64,000 nt of DNA from Magnolia sinica. Its lineage: Eukaryota; Streptophyta; Magnoliopsida; Magnoliales; Magnoliaceae. Below the pieces are notes generated by a model. It ran no database searches, was not told the origin of the DNA, and was given only the letters and a program-made list of their open reading frames with translations. The stretch lies in assembly GCF_029962835.1 (NCBI RefSeq), contig NC_080585.1, positions 55,663,443 to 55,727,442 of the forward strand. Direction: 5' to 3'. The position numbers and the translations under genes are program-made. Positions 1 to 14,302 of the stretch are shown piece after piece (the stretch's first letter is position 1; each line of letters starts with the position of its first letter).

Positions 1-130
1 TCTTTCATTCCTGACTTGAATCATTTTATTCCGAGACCATTTGCGCATATGCAAGTGGGATCATAGTTATTGGTCCTGAATTTTTGATTCATCTCCGTGT
101 CCAATAGTAACCTTCATAACTCTCTCTTTA

Positions 131-699
131 GTGGTCGAATTTAGACTATTTTGAGCTCATTGGAATGATAACTCGACAAGCTTCCTATTTGGACCAGATT
201 GGCTAATTCTGAAGCTTTCGATATCCTGAAAGCCTGTTGGAACTCTTCGATCGTCATTTTGCAATTTGGATTGTAAATCTTTCTAAATCGCACGATCCAT
301 TCTAGATGCTCAAAACTCCCACGTTTGATGTCGGATTGGGTTGATTTTTGGTCTCTGAAAGGTAACTTGACAAGCTTCCTAATTGGACCAGAATTGGCTA
401 ATTCTGAAGCCGTTCGATATCTTGAAAGACTGTTGGAACTCTTCGATCGTCATTTTACAATTTGGATTTTTAATCTTTCTAGATCACGCGTTCCAACGGA
501 GATGCTCATAACTCCTTCATTTGATGTTGGACTGGGTCGATTTTGGTCATCTGAAAGGTACTTTAGAGCTCTTTCATTCCTGACTTTAATCGTCGTATTC
601 CGAAACCATTTGCGCATCCGTAAGTGGAATCGCATTCATCGGTCTTGAATTTTTCCTTCATCTCCTTGTCCAATAGTAACCTTCATAACCCTCTCTTCA
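131..699. repeat. Satellite monomer with an extra half-unit (569 bp)
   Basis: The distance between consecutive monomer starts is 569 bp, that is 376 plus 193. At about 343-356 the copy passes from 'ctctgaaaggtaac' straight into 'ttgacaagcttcc'. It thereby re-enters the monomer at the point homologous in the other half ('ggaatggtaactcgac'). The junction keeps the half-repeat register, as expected for unequal exchange between half-repeats. Confidence 0.85.
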
Positions 700-1450
700 G
701 TGGTTGAATTTAGACTATTTTGAGCTCATTGGAATGGTAACTCTACAAGCTTCCAAATGGGACCAGAATTGTCTATTTCTGAGACCGTTTGATATCCCAA
801 AAGTTCGTTGGAACTCTTCGATCATCATTTTAATTTGGATTGTTAATCTTTCCAAATTGTGCATTCCAACAGAGATGCTCATTACTCTCTTGTTTGATGT
901 TGGATTGGGTTGATTTTTGGTCATCTGAAAGGTATTTTAGTGCTGTTTCATTCCTGACTTGAATCGTTGTATTCCAAGACCATTTGCGCATCCATAATAG
1001 GGATTGCTGTTGTCGGTCCTAAATTCTTCCTTCATCTCCTAGTCCAATAGTAACCTTCATAACTCTCTCTTCAGTAGTCGAATTTAGACTATTTTTCACT
1101 CATTGAAATAGTAACTCGACAAGCTTCCTAATTTGGCCCAGAATTGGCTAATTCTGAAGCTGTTCGATACCCTAAAAGCCTGTTGGAACTCTTTGATTGT
1201 CATTTTGCAATTTGGATTGTTAATCTATCCAAATCGCACGATCCAATGAAGATGCTCAGAACTCCCTCGTTTGATGTCGAATTAGGTCCATTTTTGGTCA
1301 TCTGAAAGGTACTTTAGTGCTCTTTCATTCCTGACTTGAATCGTCGTATTCCGAGACCAATTGCGCATCTGTAAGTGGGATCGCAGTTGTCGGTCCTGGA
1401 TTTTTCCTTCATCTCCTTGTCCAATAGTAACCTTCATAACCCTCTCTTCA

Positions 1451-2022
1451 GTGGTTGAATTTAGACTATTTTGAGCTCATTGGAATGGTAACTCTACGAG
1501 CTTCCAAATGGGATGATAATTATCTAATTCTGAGACCGTTCGATATCCCAACAGTCCACTGGAACTCTTCGATCATCATTTTGCAATTTGGATTGTCAAT
1601 CTTTCCAAATCGCGCGTTCCAGCAGAGATGCTCATAACTCCCACGTTTGATGTCGGATTGGGTCGATTTTTGGTCATCTGAAAGGTAACTCGACAAGCTT
1701 CCTAATTGACCAGAATTGGCTAGTTCTGAAGCTGTTCGATATCCTGAAAGCCTGTTGGAACTCTTCGATCGTTGTTTTGTAATTTGGATTGTTAATCTTT
1801 CCAAATCGCACGATCCAATGGAGATGCTCAAAACTCCCTCGTTTGAGGTCGGATTGGGTTGATTTTTGGTTATCTAAAAGGTATTTTAGTGCTCTTTCAT
1901 TCCTGACTTGAATCATCGTATTCCGAGACCATTTGCGCATATGTAAGTGGGATCATAGTTGTCGGTCATTAATTTTTCCTTCATCTCCTTGTCCAATAGT
2001 AACCTTCATAACCCTCTCTTCA
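1451..2022. repeat. Satellite monomer with an extra half-unit (572 bp)
   Basis: The interval is 376 plus 196 bp. At about 1675-1700 'catctgaaaggtaactcgac' joins one half-repeat to the homologous point of the other. This is the same kind of junction as in the copy starting at 131, but the flanking monomers are of different variant types, so it may be an independent event or a spread copy. Confidence 0.85.
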
Positions 2023-5000
2023 GTGGTCGAATTTAGACTATTTTGAGCTCATTGGAATGGTAACTTGACAAGCTTCCTAATTGGACCAGAATTGGCTAAT
2101 TCTGAAGCCGTTCGATATCCTGAAAGCCTGTTGGAACTCTTCGATCGTCATTTTGCAATTTGGATTGTTAATCTTTCCAAATCGCGCGTTCCAACGGAGA
2201 TGCTCATAACTCCCTCATTTGATGTCGGATTAGGTCGATTGTTGGTCATCTAAAAGGTAATTTAGAGCTCTTTCATTCCTGACTTCAATGGTCGTATTCC
2301 TAGACCATTTGTGCATCCGTAAGTGGGATGGTAGTCATCGGTCCTGAATTTTTCCTTCTACTCCTTGTCCAATAGTAACCTTTATAACTATCTCTTTAGT
2401 GGTCGAATTTAGACTATTTTGGGCTCATTGGAAAGGTAACTCGACAAGATTGCTAATGGGACCAGAAGTGGCTGATTCTGAGGCCGTTCGATATCCCAAA
2501 AACACGTTGAAACTCTTTGATCATCATTTTGCAATTTGTATTGTTAATCTTTCCAAATCGCACGATCCAATGGAGATGCTCAAAACTCCCTCATTTGATG
2601 TCAGATTGGGTCGATTTTTGGTCATCTGAAAGGTACTTTAGTGCTCCTTCATTCCTGACTTGAATCGTTGTATTCCGAGACCATTTGGGCATTCGTAAGG
2701 GGGATCGCAGTCGTTAGTCCAAAATTCTTCCTTCATCTCCTTGTCCAATAGTAACCTCATAACTCTCTCTTCTGTAGTCGAATTTAGAATATTTTGAGTT
2801 CATTGGAATGGTAACTCGACAAGCTTCCTAATGGGACCAGAATTAGCTAATTCGGGGGCCATTTGATATCCCGAAAGCCTGTTGGAACTCTTTGATCGTC
2901 ATTTTGCAATTTGGAATATTAATCTTTCCAAATTGCGCATTCCAACGGAGATGCACATAACTCCCTCATTTGATGTCGGGTTGGGTCAATTTTTTGTCAT
3001 CTTAAAGGTAGTTTAGAGACCTTACATTCCTTACTTGAATCGTCGTATTCCGAGACCATTTCCGCATCCTTAAGTGGGATCACAGTCGTCGGTCCTGAAT
3101 TTTTCCTTATGCTCCTTGTCCTATAGTAATTTTCAAAACTAGCTCTTTAGTGGTCGAATTTAGACTATTTTGAGCTCATTGGAATGGTCACTCGACATGC
3201 TTCCTAATGGGACCAGAATTGGCTAATTTTAAGGTGGTTCGATTTTCCAAAAGAACGTTGGAACTCTTCGATCGTCATTTTGTAATTTGGATTGTTAATC
3301 TTTGTAAATCACACGATCCCATGGAGATGCTTATAACTCTCTCGTTTGATGTCTGATTGGGTCAAGTTTCGGTCATCTAAAAGGTACATTAGTACTCTTT
3401 CATTCCTGATTTGAATCGGTGTATTCTGAAACCATTTGCGCATCTGCAAGTGACATCACAGTCATCGGTCATGAATTTTTCTTTCTTCTCCTTGTCCAAT
3501 AGTTACCTTCATAACTCTCTCTTCAGTGGTCGAATTTAGACTATTTTGAGCTCATTGGAATGGTAACTCGACGAGCTTCCTAATTGGACCAGAATTGGCT
3601 AATTCTGAAGCCGTTCGATATCCTGAAAGCCTGTTGGAACTCTTCGATCGTCATTTTGCAATTTGGATTTTTAATCTTTCTAGATCGCGCGTTCCAACGG
3701 AGATGCTCATAACTCCCTCGTTTGATGTTGGAGTGGATTAATTGTTGGTCATTTGAAAGGTACTTTAGACCTCTTTCATTCTTGACTTGAATCGTCGTGT
3801 TCCGAGACCATTTGTGCATCCGTAAGTGGGATCGCAGTCGTCGGTCCTGAATTTTTCCTTCATACTGTTGTCCAATAGTAACCTTCATAACCCTCTCTTC
3901 AGTGGTTGAATTTAGACTATTTTGAGCTCATTGGAATGGTAACTCGACAAGATCCCTAATGGGACCTGAATTGGCTAATTTTGAGGCTGTTCGATTTACC
4001 AAAAGCACGTTGGAACTCTTCGATCGTCATTTTACAATTTGGAATGTTAATCTTTCCAAATTGCACAATCCAATAGCGATCCTCATAACTCCCTAGTTTG
4101 TTGTCTGATTGGGTCGAGTTTCGGTCATCTGAATGGTATTTCAGTGCTCTTTCATTCCTGAGTTGAATCATTGTACTCCGAGACCATTTGTGCATATGCA
4201 AGTGGGATCACAGTTGTCGGTCCTGAATTTTTCATTCATCTCCTTATCCAATAGCAACCTTCATAACTCTCTCTTTAGTGGTCGAATTTAAACTATTTTG
4301 AGCTCATTGGAATGGTAACTCGACAAGCTTCCTAATTGGACTAGAATTGGCTAATTCTGAAGCCGTTTGATATCCTGAAAGCTAGTTGGAACTTTTTGAT
4401 CGTCATTTTGCAATTTGGATTGTTAATCTTTCCAAATCGCATGATCCAATGGAGTTGCTCAAAACTCCCTTGTTTGATGTCAGATTAGGTTGATTTTTGG
4501 TCATCTAAAAGCTACTTTAGTGCTCTTTCATTCCTGACTTGAATCGTCGTATTCCGAGACCATTTGCGCATCCGTAAGTGGAATCGCAGTCATCGGTCCT
4601 GAATTTTTCCTTCATCTCCTTGTCCAATAGTAACCTTCATAACCCTCTCTTCTGTGGTTGAATTTAGCTATTTTGAGTTCATTGGAATGGTAACTCGACA
4701 AGCTCCATAATGGTACCAGAATTGGCTAATTTTGAGGTGATTCGATATACAAAAAGCACGTTGGAACTCTTCGATCGGCATTTTGCAATTTAGATTTTTA
4801 ATCTTTCTAGATCATGAGTTCTAATGGTGATGCTCATAACTCCCTCATTTGATGTTGGACTGGGTCAATTTTTGGTCATCTGAAAGGTACTTTAGAGCTC
4901 TTTCATTGTTGACATGAATCGTCGTATTCCGAGACCATTTGCACATCCGTAAGTGGGATCGCAGTCGTCGGTCCTGAAGTTTTCCTTCATCTCCTTGTCC

Positions 5001-5780
5001 AATAGTGACCTTCATAACCCTCTCTTCAGTGATTGAATTTAGACTATTTTGGGCTCATTGGAATGGTAACTCGACAAGCTCCCTAATGGTATCAGAATTG
5101 GCTAATTTTGAGGCGGTTCGATATACCAAAAGCATGTTGGAACTCTTCGATCGTCATTTTGCAATTTGGATTGTTAATCTTTCCAAATCGCACCATTTAA
5201 ATGAGATGCTCATAACTCCCTAGTTTGTTGTTGGATTGGGTCAATTTTTTCTCATTTGAAAGGTACTTTAGTGCTCTTTCATTCCTGACTGGAATCATTT
5301 TATTCCGGGACCATTTGCGCATATGCAAGTGGGATCACAGTTGTCAGTCTTGAATTTTTCTTTCATCTCCTTGTCCAATAGTAACCTTCATAACTCTCTC
5401 TTCAGTGGTCGAATTTAGACTATTTTGAGCTCATTGGAATGGTAACTAGTCAAGTTTCCTAATTGGACCAGAATTGGCTAATTCTGAAGCCGTTGGATAT
5501 TCTAAAAGCCTGTTGGAACTCGTCGATCATCTTTTTGTAATTTGGATTTTTAATCTTTCTAGATCACGCGTTCCAACGGAGATGCTCATAACTCCCTCGT
5601 TTGATGTTGGACTGGGTCAATTTTTGGTCATATGAAAGGTACTTTAGAGCTCTTTCATTCCTAACTTGAATCGTCGTATTCCGAGACCATTTGCGCATCC
5701 GTAAGTGGAATCGCAGTCGTCAGTCCTGATTTTTTCCTTCATCTCCTCGTCCAATAGTAACCTTCATTACCCTCTCTTCA

Positions 5781-5958
5781 GTGGTTGAATTTTGACTATT
5801 TTGGGCTCATTGGATTGGTAACTCGACAAGCTCCATAATGGTACCAGAATTGGCTAATTTTGAGGCGATTCGATATACCAAAGTGGGATCGCCATCGTCG
5901 GTCTTAAATTTTTCCTTCTGCTCCTTGTCTAATAGTAACCTTCATAACTATCTCTTCA
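5781..5958. repeat. Satellite monomer reduced to a half-unit (178 bp)
   Basis: Only 178 bp separate two monomer starts. Near 5876-5890 'gatataccaaagtgggatc' joins the first half to the aligned position in the second half. The loss of 198 bp matches one half-repeat in register, the reciprocal of the gains at 131 and 1451. Confidence 0.85.
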
Positions 5959-6710
5959 GTGGTCAAATTTAGACTATTTTGAGCTCATTGGAGTGGTCCC
6001 TCGACAAGCTTCCTAATTGGACCAGAATTGGCTAATTCTGAAGCCGTTCAATATCCTGAAAGCCTGTTGGAACTCTTTGATCGTTAGTTTTCAATTTGGC
6101 TTGTTAATCTTTCCAAATCGCATGATCCAACGGAGATGCTCATAATTCCCTTGTTTGATGTCAGAATGGGTCAATTTTTAGTTATCTGAATGGTACTTCA
6201 GTGCTCTTACATTCCTGACTTGAATCGTCATATTCCGAGACAATTTATGCATCCGTAAGTGGGATTGCAGTCATTGGCCCTGAATTTTTCCTTCATCTCC
6301 TTCTCCAATAGTAACCTTCATAACCCTCTCTTCAGTGGTTGAATTTAGACTATTTTGAGCTCATTGGAATGGTAACTCAACAAGCTCCCTAATAGGACTA
6401 GAATTGGCTAATTGTGAGGCGGTTCGATATACCAAAAGCATGTTGGAACTCTTCGATCGTCATTTTGCAATTTGGATTGTTAATCTTTCCAAATCGCACG
6501 ATCCAATGGAGAAGCTCATAACTCCCTTGTTTGATGTCTAATTGGGTCGAGTTTCAGTCATCTGAAAGGTATTTTAGTGCTCTTTCATTCCTAACTTGAA
6601 TCATCGTATTCTGAGACCATTTGCGCATATGCAACTGGGATCACGGTTGTTGGTCCTAAATTTTTCATTCATCTCCTTGTCCAATAGTAACCTTTATAAC
6701 TCTCTCTTCA

Positions 6711-6929
6711 GTGGTCGAATTTAGACTATTTTGAGCTCATTGGAATGGTAACTCGACGAGCTTCCTAATTGGACCAGAATTGGCTAATTCTGAAGCTGTT
6801 CGATATCTTGAAAGCCTGTTGGAACTCTTCGATCGTCATTTTCCAATTTGGATTTTTAATCTTTCTAGATCGCACGTTCCAACGGAGCTCATAACTTGTC
6901 CAATAGTAACCTTCATAAACCTCTCTTCA
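6711..6929. repeat. Satellite monomer with a 157-bp deletion
   Basis: The interval is 219 bp. At about 6886-6900 'gagctcataact' runs directly into 'tgtccaatagtaacc'. The join connects related parts of the two halves but is about 20 bp out of register, so it could be ordinary illegitimate recombination. Confidence 0.75.
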
Positions 6930-7681
6930 GTGGTTAAATTTAGACTATTTTGTACTCGTTGGAATGGTAATTCGACAAGCTTCCAAAAGGGACCATAATT
7001 GTCTAATTCTAAGACCGTTCGATATCTCAAAAGTCCGTTGGATCTCTTCAATCGTCATTTTGCAATTTGGATTTTTAATCTTTCTAGATCAAGGGTTCCA
7101 ATGGAGATGCTCAAAACACCCTCGTTTGATGTTGGATTTTGTCAATTTTTCATCATCTGAAAGGTACTTTAGAGCTCTTTCATTCCTGACTTGAATCGTC
7201 GTATTCCGAGACCATTTGTGCATCCGTAAGTGGGATCGCAGTCGTCGGTCCAGAATTTTTCCTTCATCTCCTTGTCCAATAATAACCTTCAGAACCCTCT
7301 CTTCAGTGGTTGAATTTAGACTATTTTGAGCTCATTGGAATGGTAACTCGACAAGCTTCCTATTTGGACCAAAATTGGCTAATTCTGAGGCAGTTCGATT
7401 TCCCAAAAGCACGTTAGAACTCTTTGATCATCATTTTGCAATTTGGATGGTTAATCTTTCCAAATCGCACGATCTAATGGAGATGCTCATAACTCCCTCG
7501 TTTGATGTTTGATTGGGTCGAGTTTCGGTCATCTGAAAGGTACTTTAGTGCTCTTTCATTCCTGACTTGAATCATTATATTCCGAAACCATTTACGCATC
7601 TGCAAGTGGGATCACAGTCGTCGGTCCTGAATTTTTCCTTCATCTCCTTGTCCAATAGTAACCTTCATAACTCTCTCTTCA

Positions 7682-8057
7682 GTGGTCGAATTTAGACTAT
7701 TTTGAGCTCATTGGAATGGTAACTCGACAAGCTTCCTAATTGGACCAGAATTGGCTAATTCTGAAGCCGTTCGATATCCTGAAAGCCTGTTTGAACTCTT
7801 CGATCGTCATTTTGCAATTTGGATTGTAAATCTTTCCAAATCGCACGATCCAATGGAGATGCTCATAACTCCCTCGTTTGATGTCGGATTGGGTCAATTT
7901 TTGGTCATCTGAAAGGTACTTTAGTGCTCTTTCATTCCTAACTTGAATCGTCATATTCCGAGACCATTTGCGCATCCGTAAGTGGGATCGCAGTCGTCGG
8001 TCCTGAATTCTTCCTTCATCTCCTTGTCCAATAGTAACCTTCATAACTCTCTCTTCA
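7682..8057. repeat. Representative satellite monomer made of two diverged half-repeats
   Basis: This 376-bp copy is close to consensus. Its segment from about 7847 ('gatccaatggagatgctcat') can be aligned with the segment from about 8024 ('tgtccaatagtaaccttcat'). Both continue with 'cataactc', then a 'gtcg-att' stretch, a 'ttttg..tcat' stretch and a 'gaa.ggtac' stretch, with similar spacing throughout. The offset is about 177 bp, leaving about 199 bp for the other half. The monomer therefore looks like an ancient dimer of a unit of about 188 bp. Identity between the halves is only moderate, so this is a visual alignment that a dot plot should confirm. Confidence 0.8.
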
Positions 8058-11000
8058 GTGGTCGAATTTAGACTATTTTGAGCTCATTGGAATGGTAACT
8101 CGACAAGCTTCCTAATTGGACCAGAATTGGCTAATTCTGAAGCCGTTCGATATCCTAAAAGCCTGTTGGAACTCTTCGATTGTCATTTTGCAATTTGGAT
8201 TGTTAATCTTTCCAAATCGCATGATCCAATGGAGATGCTCAAAACTCCCTCGTTTTATGTCAGATTGGGTCAATTTATGTTCATCTGAAAGGTACTTGCT
8301 CTTTGATTCCTAAATAGAATCGCCATATTCTGAGACCAATTGCACATCAGTAAGTGGGATCCCAGTCATCGGTCCTCAATGCTTCCTACATCACCTTGTC
8401 CAATAGTAACCTTCATAACTCTCTCTTCAGTAGTCGAATTTAGACTGTTTTGAGTTCATTGGAATGGTAACTCTATAAGCTTCCAAATGGGACAATAATT
8501 GTCTAATTCTGAGACCGTTCGATATCCCAACAGTCTGCTGGAACTCTTCAATCGTCATTTTCGAATTTGGATTGTTAATCTTTCCAAATCTCGCGTTCCA
8601 ATAGAGATGCTCATAACTCCCTCGTTTGATGTTAGATTGGGTCGATTTTTGTTCATCTGAAAGATACTTTAGAGCTCTTTCATTCCTGACTTCAATGGTC
8701 GTATTCCAAGACCATTTGTGCATCCGTAAGTTAGATGGCAGTCGTCGGTCCTGAATTTTTCGTTCGGCTCCTTGTCCAATAGTAACCTTCATAACTACCT
8801 CTTCAGTGGTCAAATTTAGACTATTTTGAGCTCATTAGAATGGTAACTCGACAAGATTCCTTATGGGACCAGAATTGGCTAATTATGAGGCCGTTCGATA
8901 TCTTAAAAACACGTTGGAACTCTTTGATCGTCATTTTGCTATTTGGATTGTTAGTCTTTCTAGATCGCACGATCCAATAGAGATGCCTAAAACTCCCTCG
9001 TTTGATGTCGGATTGGATCATTTTTTGGTCATCTGAAAGGTACTTTAGTGCTCTTTCATTCCTGACTTGAATTGTCGTATTCCGAGACCATTTGCGCATC
9101 CGTAAGTGGGCTCGCAGTCGTTAGTCCTAAATTCTTCCTTCATCTCCTTGTCCAAAAGTAACCTTCATAACTCTCTCTTCAGTAATCGAATTTAGACTAT
9201 TTTGAGTTCATTGGAATGGTAACTCGACAAGCTTCCTAGTGGGACCAGAATTAGCTAATTTGGAGGCCATTTGATATCCCGAAAGCCTGTTGGAACTCTT
9301 CGATCATCATTTTGCAATTTGGATTGTTAATCTTTCCAAATTGTGTGTTCCAATGGAGGTGCTCATAACTCCTTCGTTTGATGTCGGATTGGGTCGATTT
9401 TTTATCATCTTAAGGGTAGTTTAGAGATCTTACATTCCTTACTTGAATCGTTGTATTCTGGGACCATTTGCGCATCTTTAAGCAGTATCGCAGTCGTCGG
9501 TCCTGAATTTTTCCTTCTACTCCTTGTCCAATAGAAACTTTCAAAACTATCTCTTCAATGGTCGAATTTAGACTATTTTGAGCTTATTGGAATGGTAACT
9601 CACAAGCTTTCTAATTGGACTAGAATTGGCTAATTCTGAAGCCGTTCGATATCCTGAAAGCCTATTGGAACTCTTCGATCGTCATTTTGCAAATTGGATT
9701 GTTAATCTTTCCAAAACGTGCGTTCCAAAGGAGATGGTCATAACTCCATCGTTTGACATCGGATTGGGTCGATTTTTAGTCATCTGAAAGGTACTTTGGA
9801 GCTCTTTCATTCAAGACTTCAATCGTCGTATTCTGAGACCATTTGCGCATCCATAAGTGGGATCACAATCGTCGGTCCTGAATTTTTCCTTCATCTCCTT
9901 GTCCAAAAGTAACCTTCATAACTATCTCTTCAGTGGTCACATTTAGACTATTTTGAGCTCATTGGAATGGTAACTCGACAAGCTTCCTAATTAGACCAGA
10001 ATTGGATAATTCTGAAGCCGTTGGATATCCTGAAAGCCTGTTGGAAGTTTTCGATTGTCATTTTATAATTTGGATTGCTAATCTTTCTAAATCGCGCGAT
10101 CCAACGGAGATGCTCATAACTCCCTCGTTTGATGTCGGAGTGGGTCGATTTTTGGTCATTTGAAAGGTACTTTAGAGCTCTTTCATTCCTGACTTGAATC
10201 GTCATATTCCGAGACCGTTTGCGCATCCGTAAGTGGGATCACAGTCGTCGGTCCTGAATTTTTCCTTCGTCTCCTTGTCCAATAGTAACCTTCATAACTC
10301 TCTCTTCAGTGATCGAATTTAAACTATTTTGAGCTCATTGGAATGGTAACTCGACAAGCTCCCTAATGGGACCCGAATTGGCTAATTTTGTGGTGGTTCG
10401 ATATACCAAAAGCACGTTGGAACTCTTCGATCGTCATTTTGCAATTTGGGTTATTAATCTTTCCATATCGCATGATCCAGATCCTCATAACTCCCTCGTT
10501 TGATGTCTGATTGGGTCAAGTTTCGGTCATCTGAAAGGTATTTTAGTGCTCTTTCATTCTTGACTTGAATCATCGTATTCCAAGACCATTTGCGCATATG
10601 CAAGTGGGATCACAGTTGTTGGTCCTAAAGTTTTCATTCATCTCCTTGTCCAATAGTAACCTTCATAACTCTCTTTTCAGTGGTCGAATTTAAGCTATTT
10701 TGAGCTCATTGGAATGGTAACTCGACAAGCTTCCTAATTAGACCAGAATTGGCTAATTCTGAAGTAGTTCGATATCCAGAAAGCCAGTTGGAACTCTTCG
10801 ATCATCATTTTGCAATTTGGATTGTTAATCTTTCCAAATCGCACGATCCATTGGAGATGCTTAAAACTCCCTCGTTTGATGTCAGATTATGTTAATTTTT
10901 GGTCATCTGAAAGTTACTTTAGTGCTCTTTCATTCCTGACTTGAATCATCGTATTCCGAGACCATTTGCGCATATGCAAGTGGGATCACAGTTGTCGGTC

Positions 11001-14000
11001 TTGAATTTTTCATTCATCTCCGTGTCCAATAGTAACCTTCATAACTCTCTCTTTGGTGGTCGAATTTAGACTATTTTGAACTCATTAGATTGGTAACTCG
11101 ACCAGCTTCCTAATTGGACTAGAATTGGCTAATTCTGAAGATGTTCGATATCCTGAAAGCTTGTTGGAACTCTTCGATCGTCATTTTGCAATTTGCATTG
11201 TTAATCTTTCCAAATCACCCGATCCAACGAAGATGCTCATAACTCCCTCATTTGATGTCGGATTGGGTCAATTTTTTATCATCTGAAAGGTACTTTAGTG
11301 CTCTTTCAATCCTGACTAGAATCATCGCATTCCAAGACCATTTGGGCATCCGTAAGTGGGATCACAGTCGTCGGTTTTGAATTTCTCCTTCATCTCCTAG
11401 TCCAATAGTAACCTTCATAACTCTCTCTTCAGTGGTCGAATTTAGACTATTTTGAGCTTATTGGAATGGTAACTCGACAAGCTTCCTAATTGGACCAGAA
11501 TTGGCTAATTCTAAAGCCGTTCGATATCCTGAAAGCCTGTTGGAACTCTTCGATCGTCGTTTTGCATTTTAGATTGTTAATCTTTCCAAAACGTGCGTTC
11601 CAAAGGAGATGGTCATAACTCCCTCATTTGACATCGGATTGGGTCGATTTTTGGTCATCTTAAAGGTACTTTAGAGCTCTTTCATTCCTGACTTGAATCG
11701 TCGTATTCCGAGACCATTTGCGCATCCGTAAGTGAGATCGCAGTCGTTGGTCCTGAATTTTTCCTTCATCTCCTTGTCCAATAGTAACCTTCATAACCCT
11801 CTCTTCAGTGGTTGAATTTAGACTATTTTGAGCTAATTGGAATGGTAACTCGACAAGCTTCCAAATGGGACCAGAATTGTCTAATTCTGAGACCATTCGA
11901 TATCCCAAAAGTTCGTTGGAACTCTTCGATCATCATTTTGCAATTAGGATTGTTAATCTTTTCAAATCGCGCGTTCCAACGGAGATGCTCATAATTCCCT
12001 CGTTTGATGTTGGATTAGGTCAATTTTTTATCATCTGAAATGTACTTTAGAACTCTTTTATTCCCGACTTGAATCATTGTATTCCGAGACCATTTGCACA
12101 TCCGTAAGTGGGATTGCTGTCATCGATCCTGAATTTTTCCTTTTGCTCCTTGTCCAATAGTAACCTTTATAATTATCTCTTCAGTAGTCAAATTTAGACT
12201 ATTTTGCGCTCATTGGAATGGTAACTCGACAAACTTCCTAATTGGACCAAAATTGGATAATTCTGAAGCCGTTGGATATCCTGAATGCCTGTTGGAAGTT
12301 TTCGATCATCATTTTATAATTTGGATTGTTAATCTTTCCAAATCGCGTGATCCAACAGAGATGCTCATAACTCCCTCGTTTGATGTCGGATTGGGTCGAT
12401 TTTTGGTCATCTGAAAGGTACTTTAGAGCTCTTTCATTCCTGACTTGAATCGTTGTATTCTGAGACCATTTGCGCATCCGTAAGTGGGATCGCAGTCGTC
12501 GGTCCTGAATTTTTCCTTCATCTCCTTGTCCAATAGTAACCTTCATAACCCTCTCTTCAGTGGTTGAATTTAGACTATTTTGAGCTCATTGGAATGGTAA
12601 CTCGACAAGCTTCCTAATGGGACCAGAATTAGCTAATTCTGAGGCCATTTGATATCCCAAAAGCCTGTTGGAACTCTTTGATCATCATTTTGCAATTTGG
12701 ATTGTTAATCTTTCCAAATTCCGTGTTCCAACGGAGATGCTCATAACTCGTTCGATGTTGGATTGGGTCAATTTTTTGTCATCTTAAAGGTCATTTAGAG
12801 ATCTTTCATTCCTGACTTGAATCTCATATTCCGAGACCATTTGTGCATCCGTAAGTGGGATAGCAGTCGTCGGTCCTAAATTTTTCCTTCTGCTCCTTGT
12901 CTAATAGTAACCTTCATAGCTATCTCTTCAGTGGTCAAATTTAGACTATTTTGAGATTATTGGAATGGTAACTCGACAAGCTTCCTAATTGGACCAGAAT
13001 TTGCTAATTCTGACGTCGTTCGATATTATGAAAGCCTGTTGGAACTCTTCGATCGTCATTTTACAATTTGGATTGTTAATCTATCCAAAACGAGTGTTCC
13101 AAAGGAGATGGTCATAACTCCCTCGGTTGACATCAGATTGGGTCGATTTTTGGTCATCTAAAAGGTACTTTAGAGCTCTTTCATTCCTAACTTGAATCGT
13201 CGTATTCCGAGACCATTTTTGCATCCGTAAGTGGGATCGTAGTCGTTGGTCCTGAATTTTTTCTTCTGTTCCTTGTCCAATAGTAACCTTCATAACTATC
13301 TCTTCAGTGGTCGAATTTAGACTATTTTGAGCTCATTGGAATGGTAACTCGACAAACTTCCTAATTAGACCAGAATTGCCGAATTCTGAAGCTGTTCGAT
13401 ATCCTGAAAGCCTATTGGAACTCTCCGAACATCATTTTGCAATTTGGATTGTTAATCTTTCCAAATCGCGTGATCCAATGGAGATGCTCATAATTCCCTC
13501 GTTTGATGTCGGAATGGGTGAATTTTTGGTCATCTGAAAGGTACTTTAGTGCTCTTTCATTCTGGACGTGAATCGTCATTTTTCGAGGCCATTTGCGCAT
13601 CTGTAATTGGGAACGCAGTCATTGGCCCTGAATTTTTCCTTCATCTCCTTGTCTAATAGTAACCTCAATAACCCTCTATTCAGTGGTCGAATTTAGACTA
13701 TTTTGAGCTCATTGGAATGGTAACTCGACAAGCTTCCTAATTGGACTAGAATTGGCTAATTCTGAAGCCATTCGATATCCTGAAAGCTTGTTGGAACTCT
13801 TTGATCGTCATTTTGCAATTTGGATTTTTAATCTTTCTAGATCGCGAGTTCCAATGGTGATGCTCATAACTCTCTCGTTTGATGTTAGACTAGGTCGATT
13901 TTTGGTCATCTCAAAGGTACTTTAGAGCTCTTTCATCCTGACATGAATCGTCATATTCTGAGACCATTTGCGCATCCGTAAGTGGGATCACAGTCGTCGG

Positions 14001-14222
14001 TCCTGACTTTTTCCTTCATCTCCTTGTCCAATAGTAACCTTTGTAACCCTCTCTTCGGTGGTTGAATTTAGACTATTTTGTGCTCATTGGAATGGTAACT
14101 CGACAAGCTCCCTAATGGTACTAGAATTGGCTAATTTTGAGGCAGTTCGATATACCAAAAGCACGTTGGAACTCTTCGATCGTCATTTTACAATTTGGAT
14201 TGTTAATCTTTCTAAATCGCAC

Positions 14223-14302
14223 GATCCAATAGAGATGCTCATAACTCCCTCGTTTGATGTCAGATCCAATAGAGATGCTCATAACTCCCTCGTTTGATGT
14301 CG
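14223..14302. repeat. Local 40-bp tandem duplication inside a satellite monomer
   Basis: The 40-bp segment beginning 'gatccaatagagatgctc' at 14,223 is repeated directly at 14,263, nearly without change. Soon afterwards (about 14,310) part of the monomer is missing and the text jumps to 'ttttatcgtcgaattc'. This is small-scale slippage on top of the 376-bp period. Confidence 0.9.
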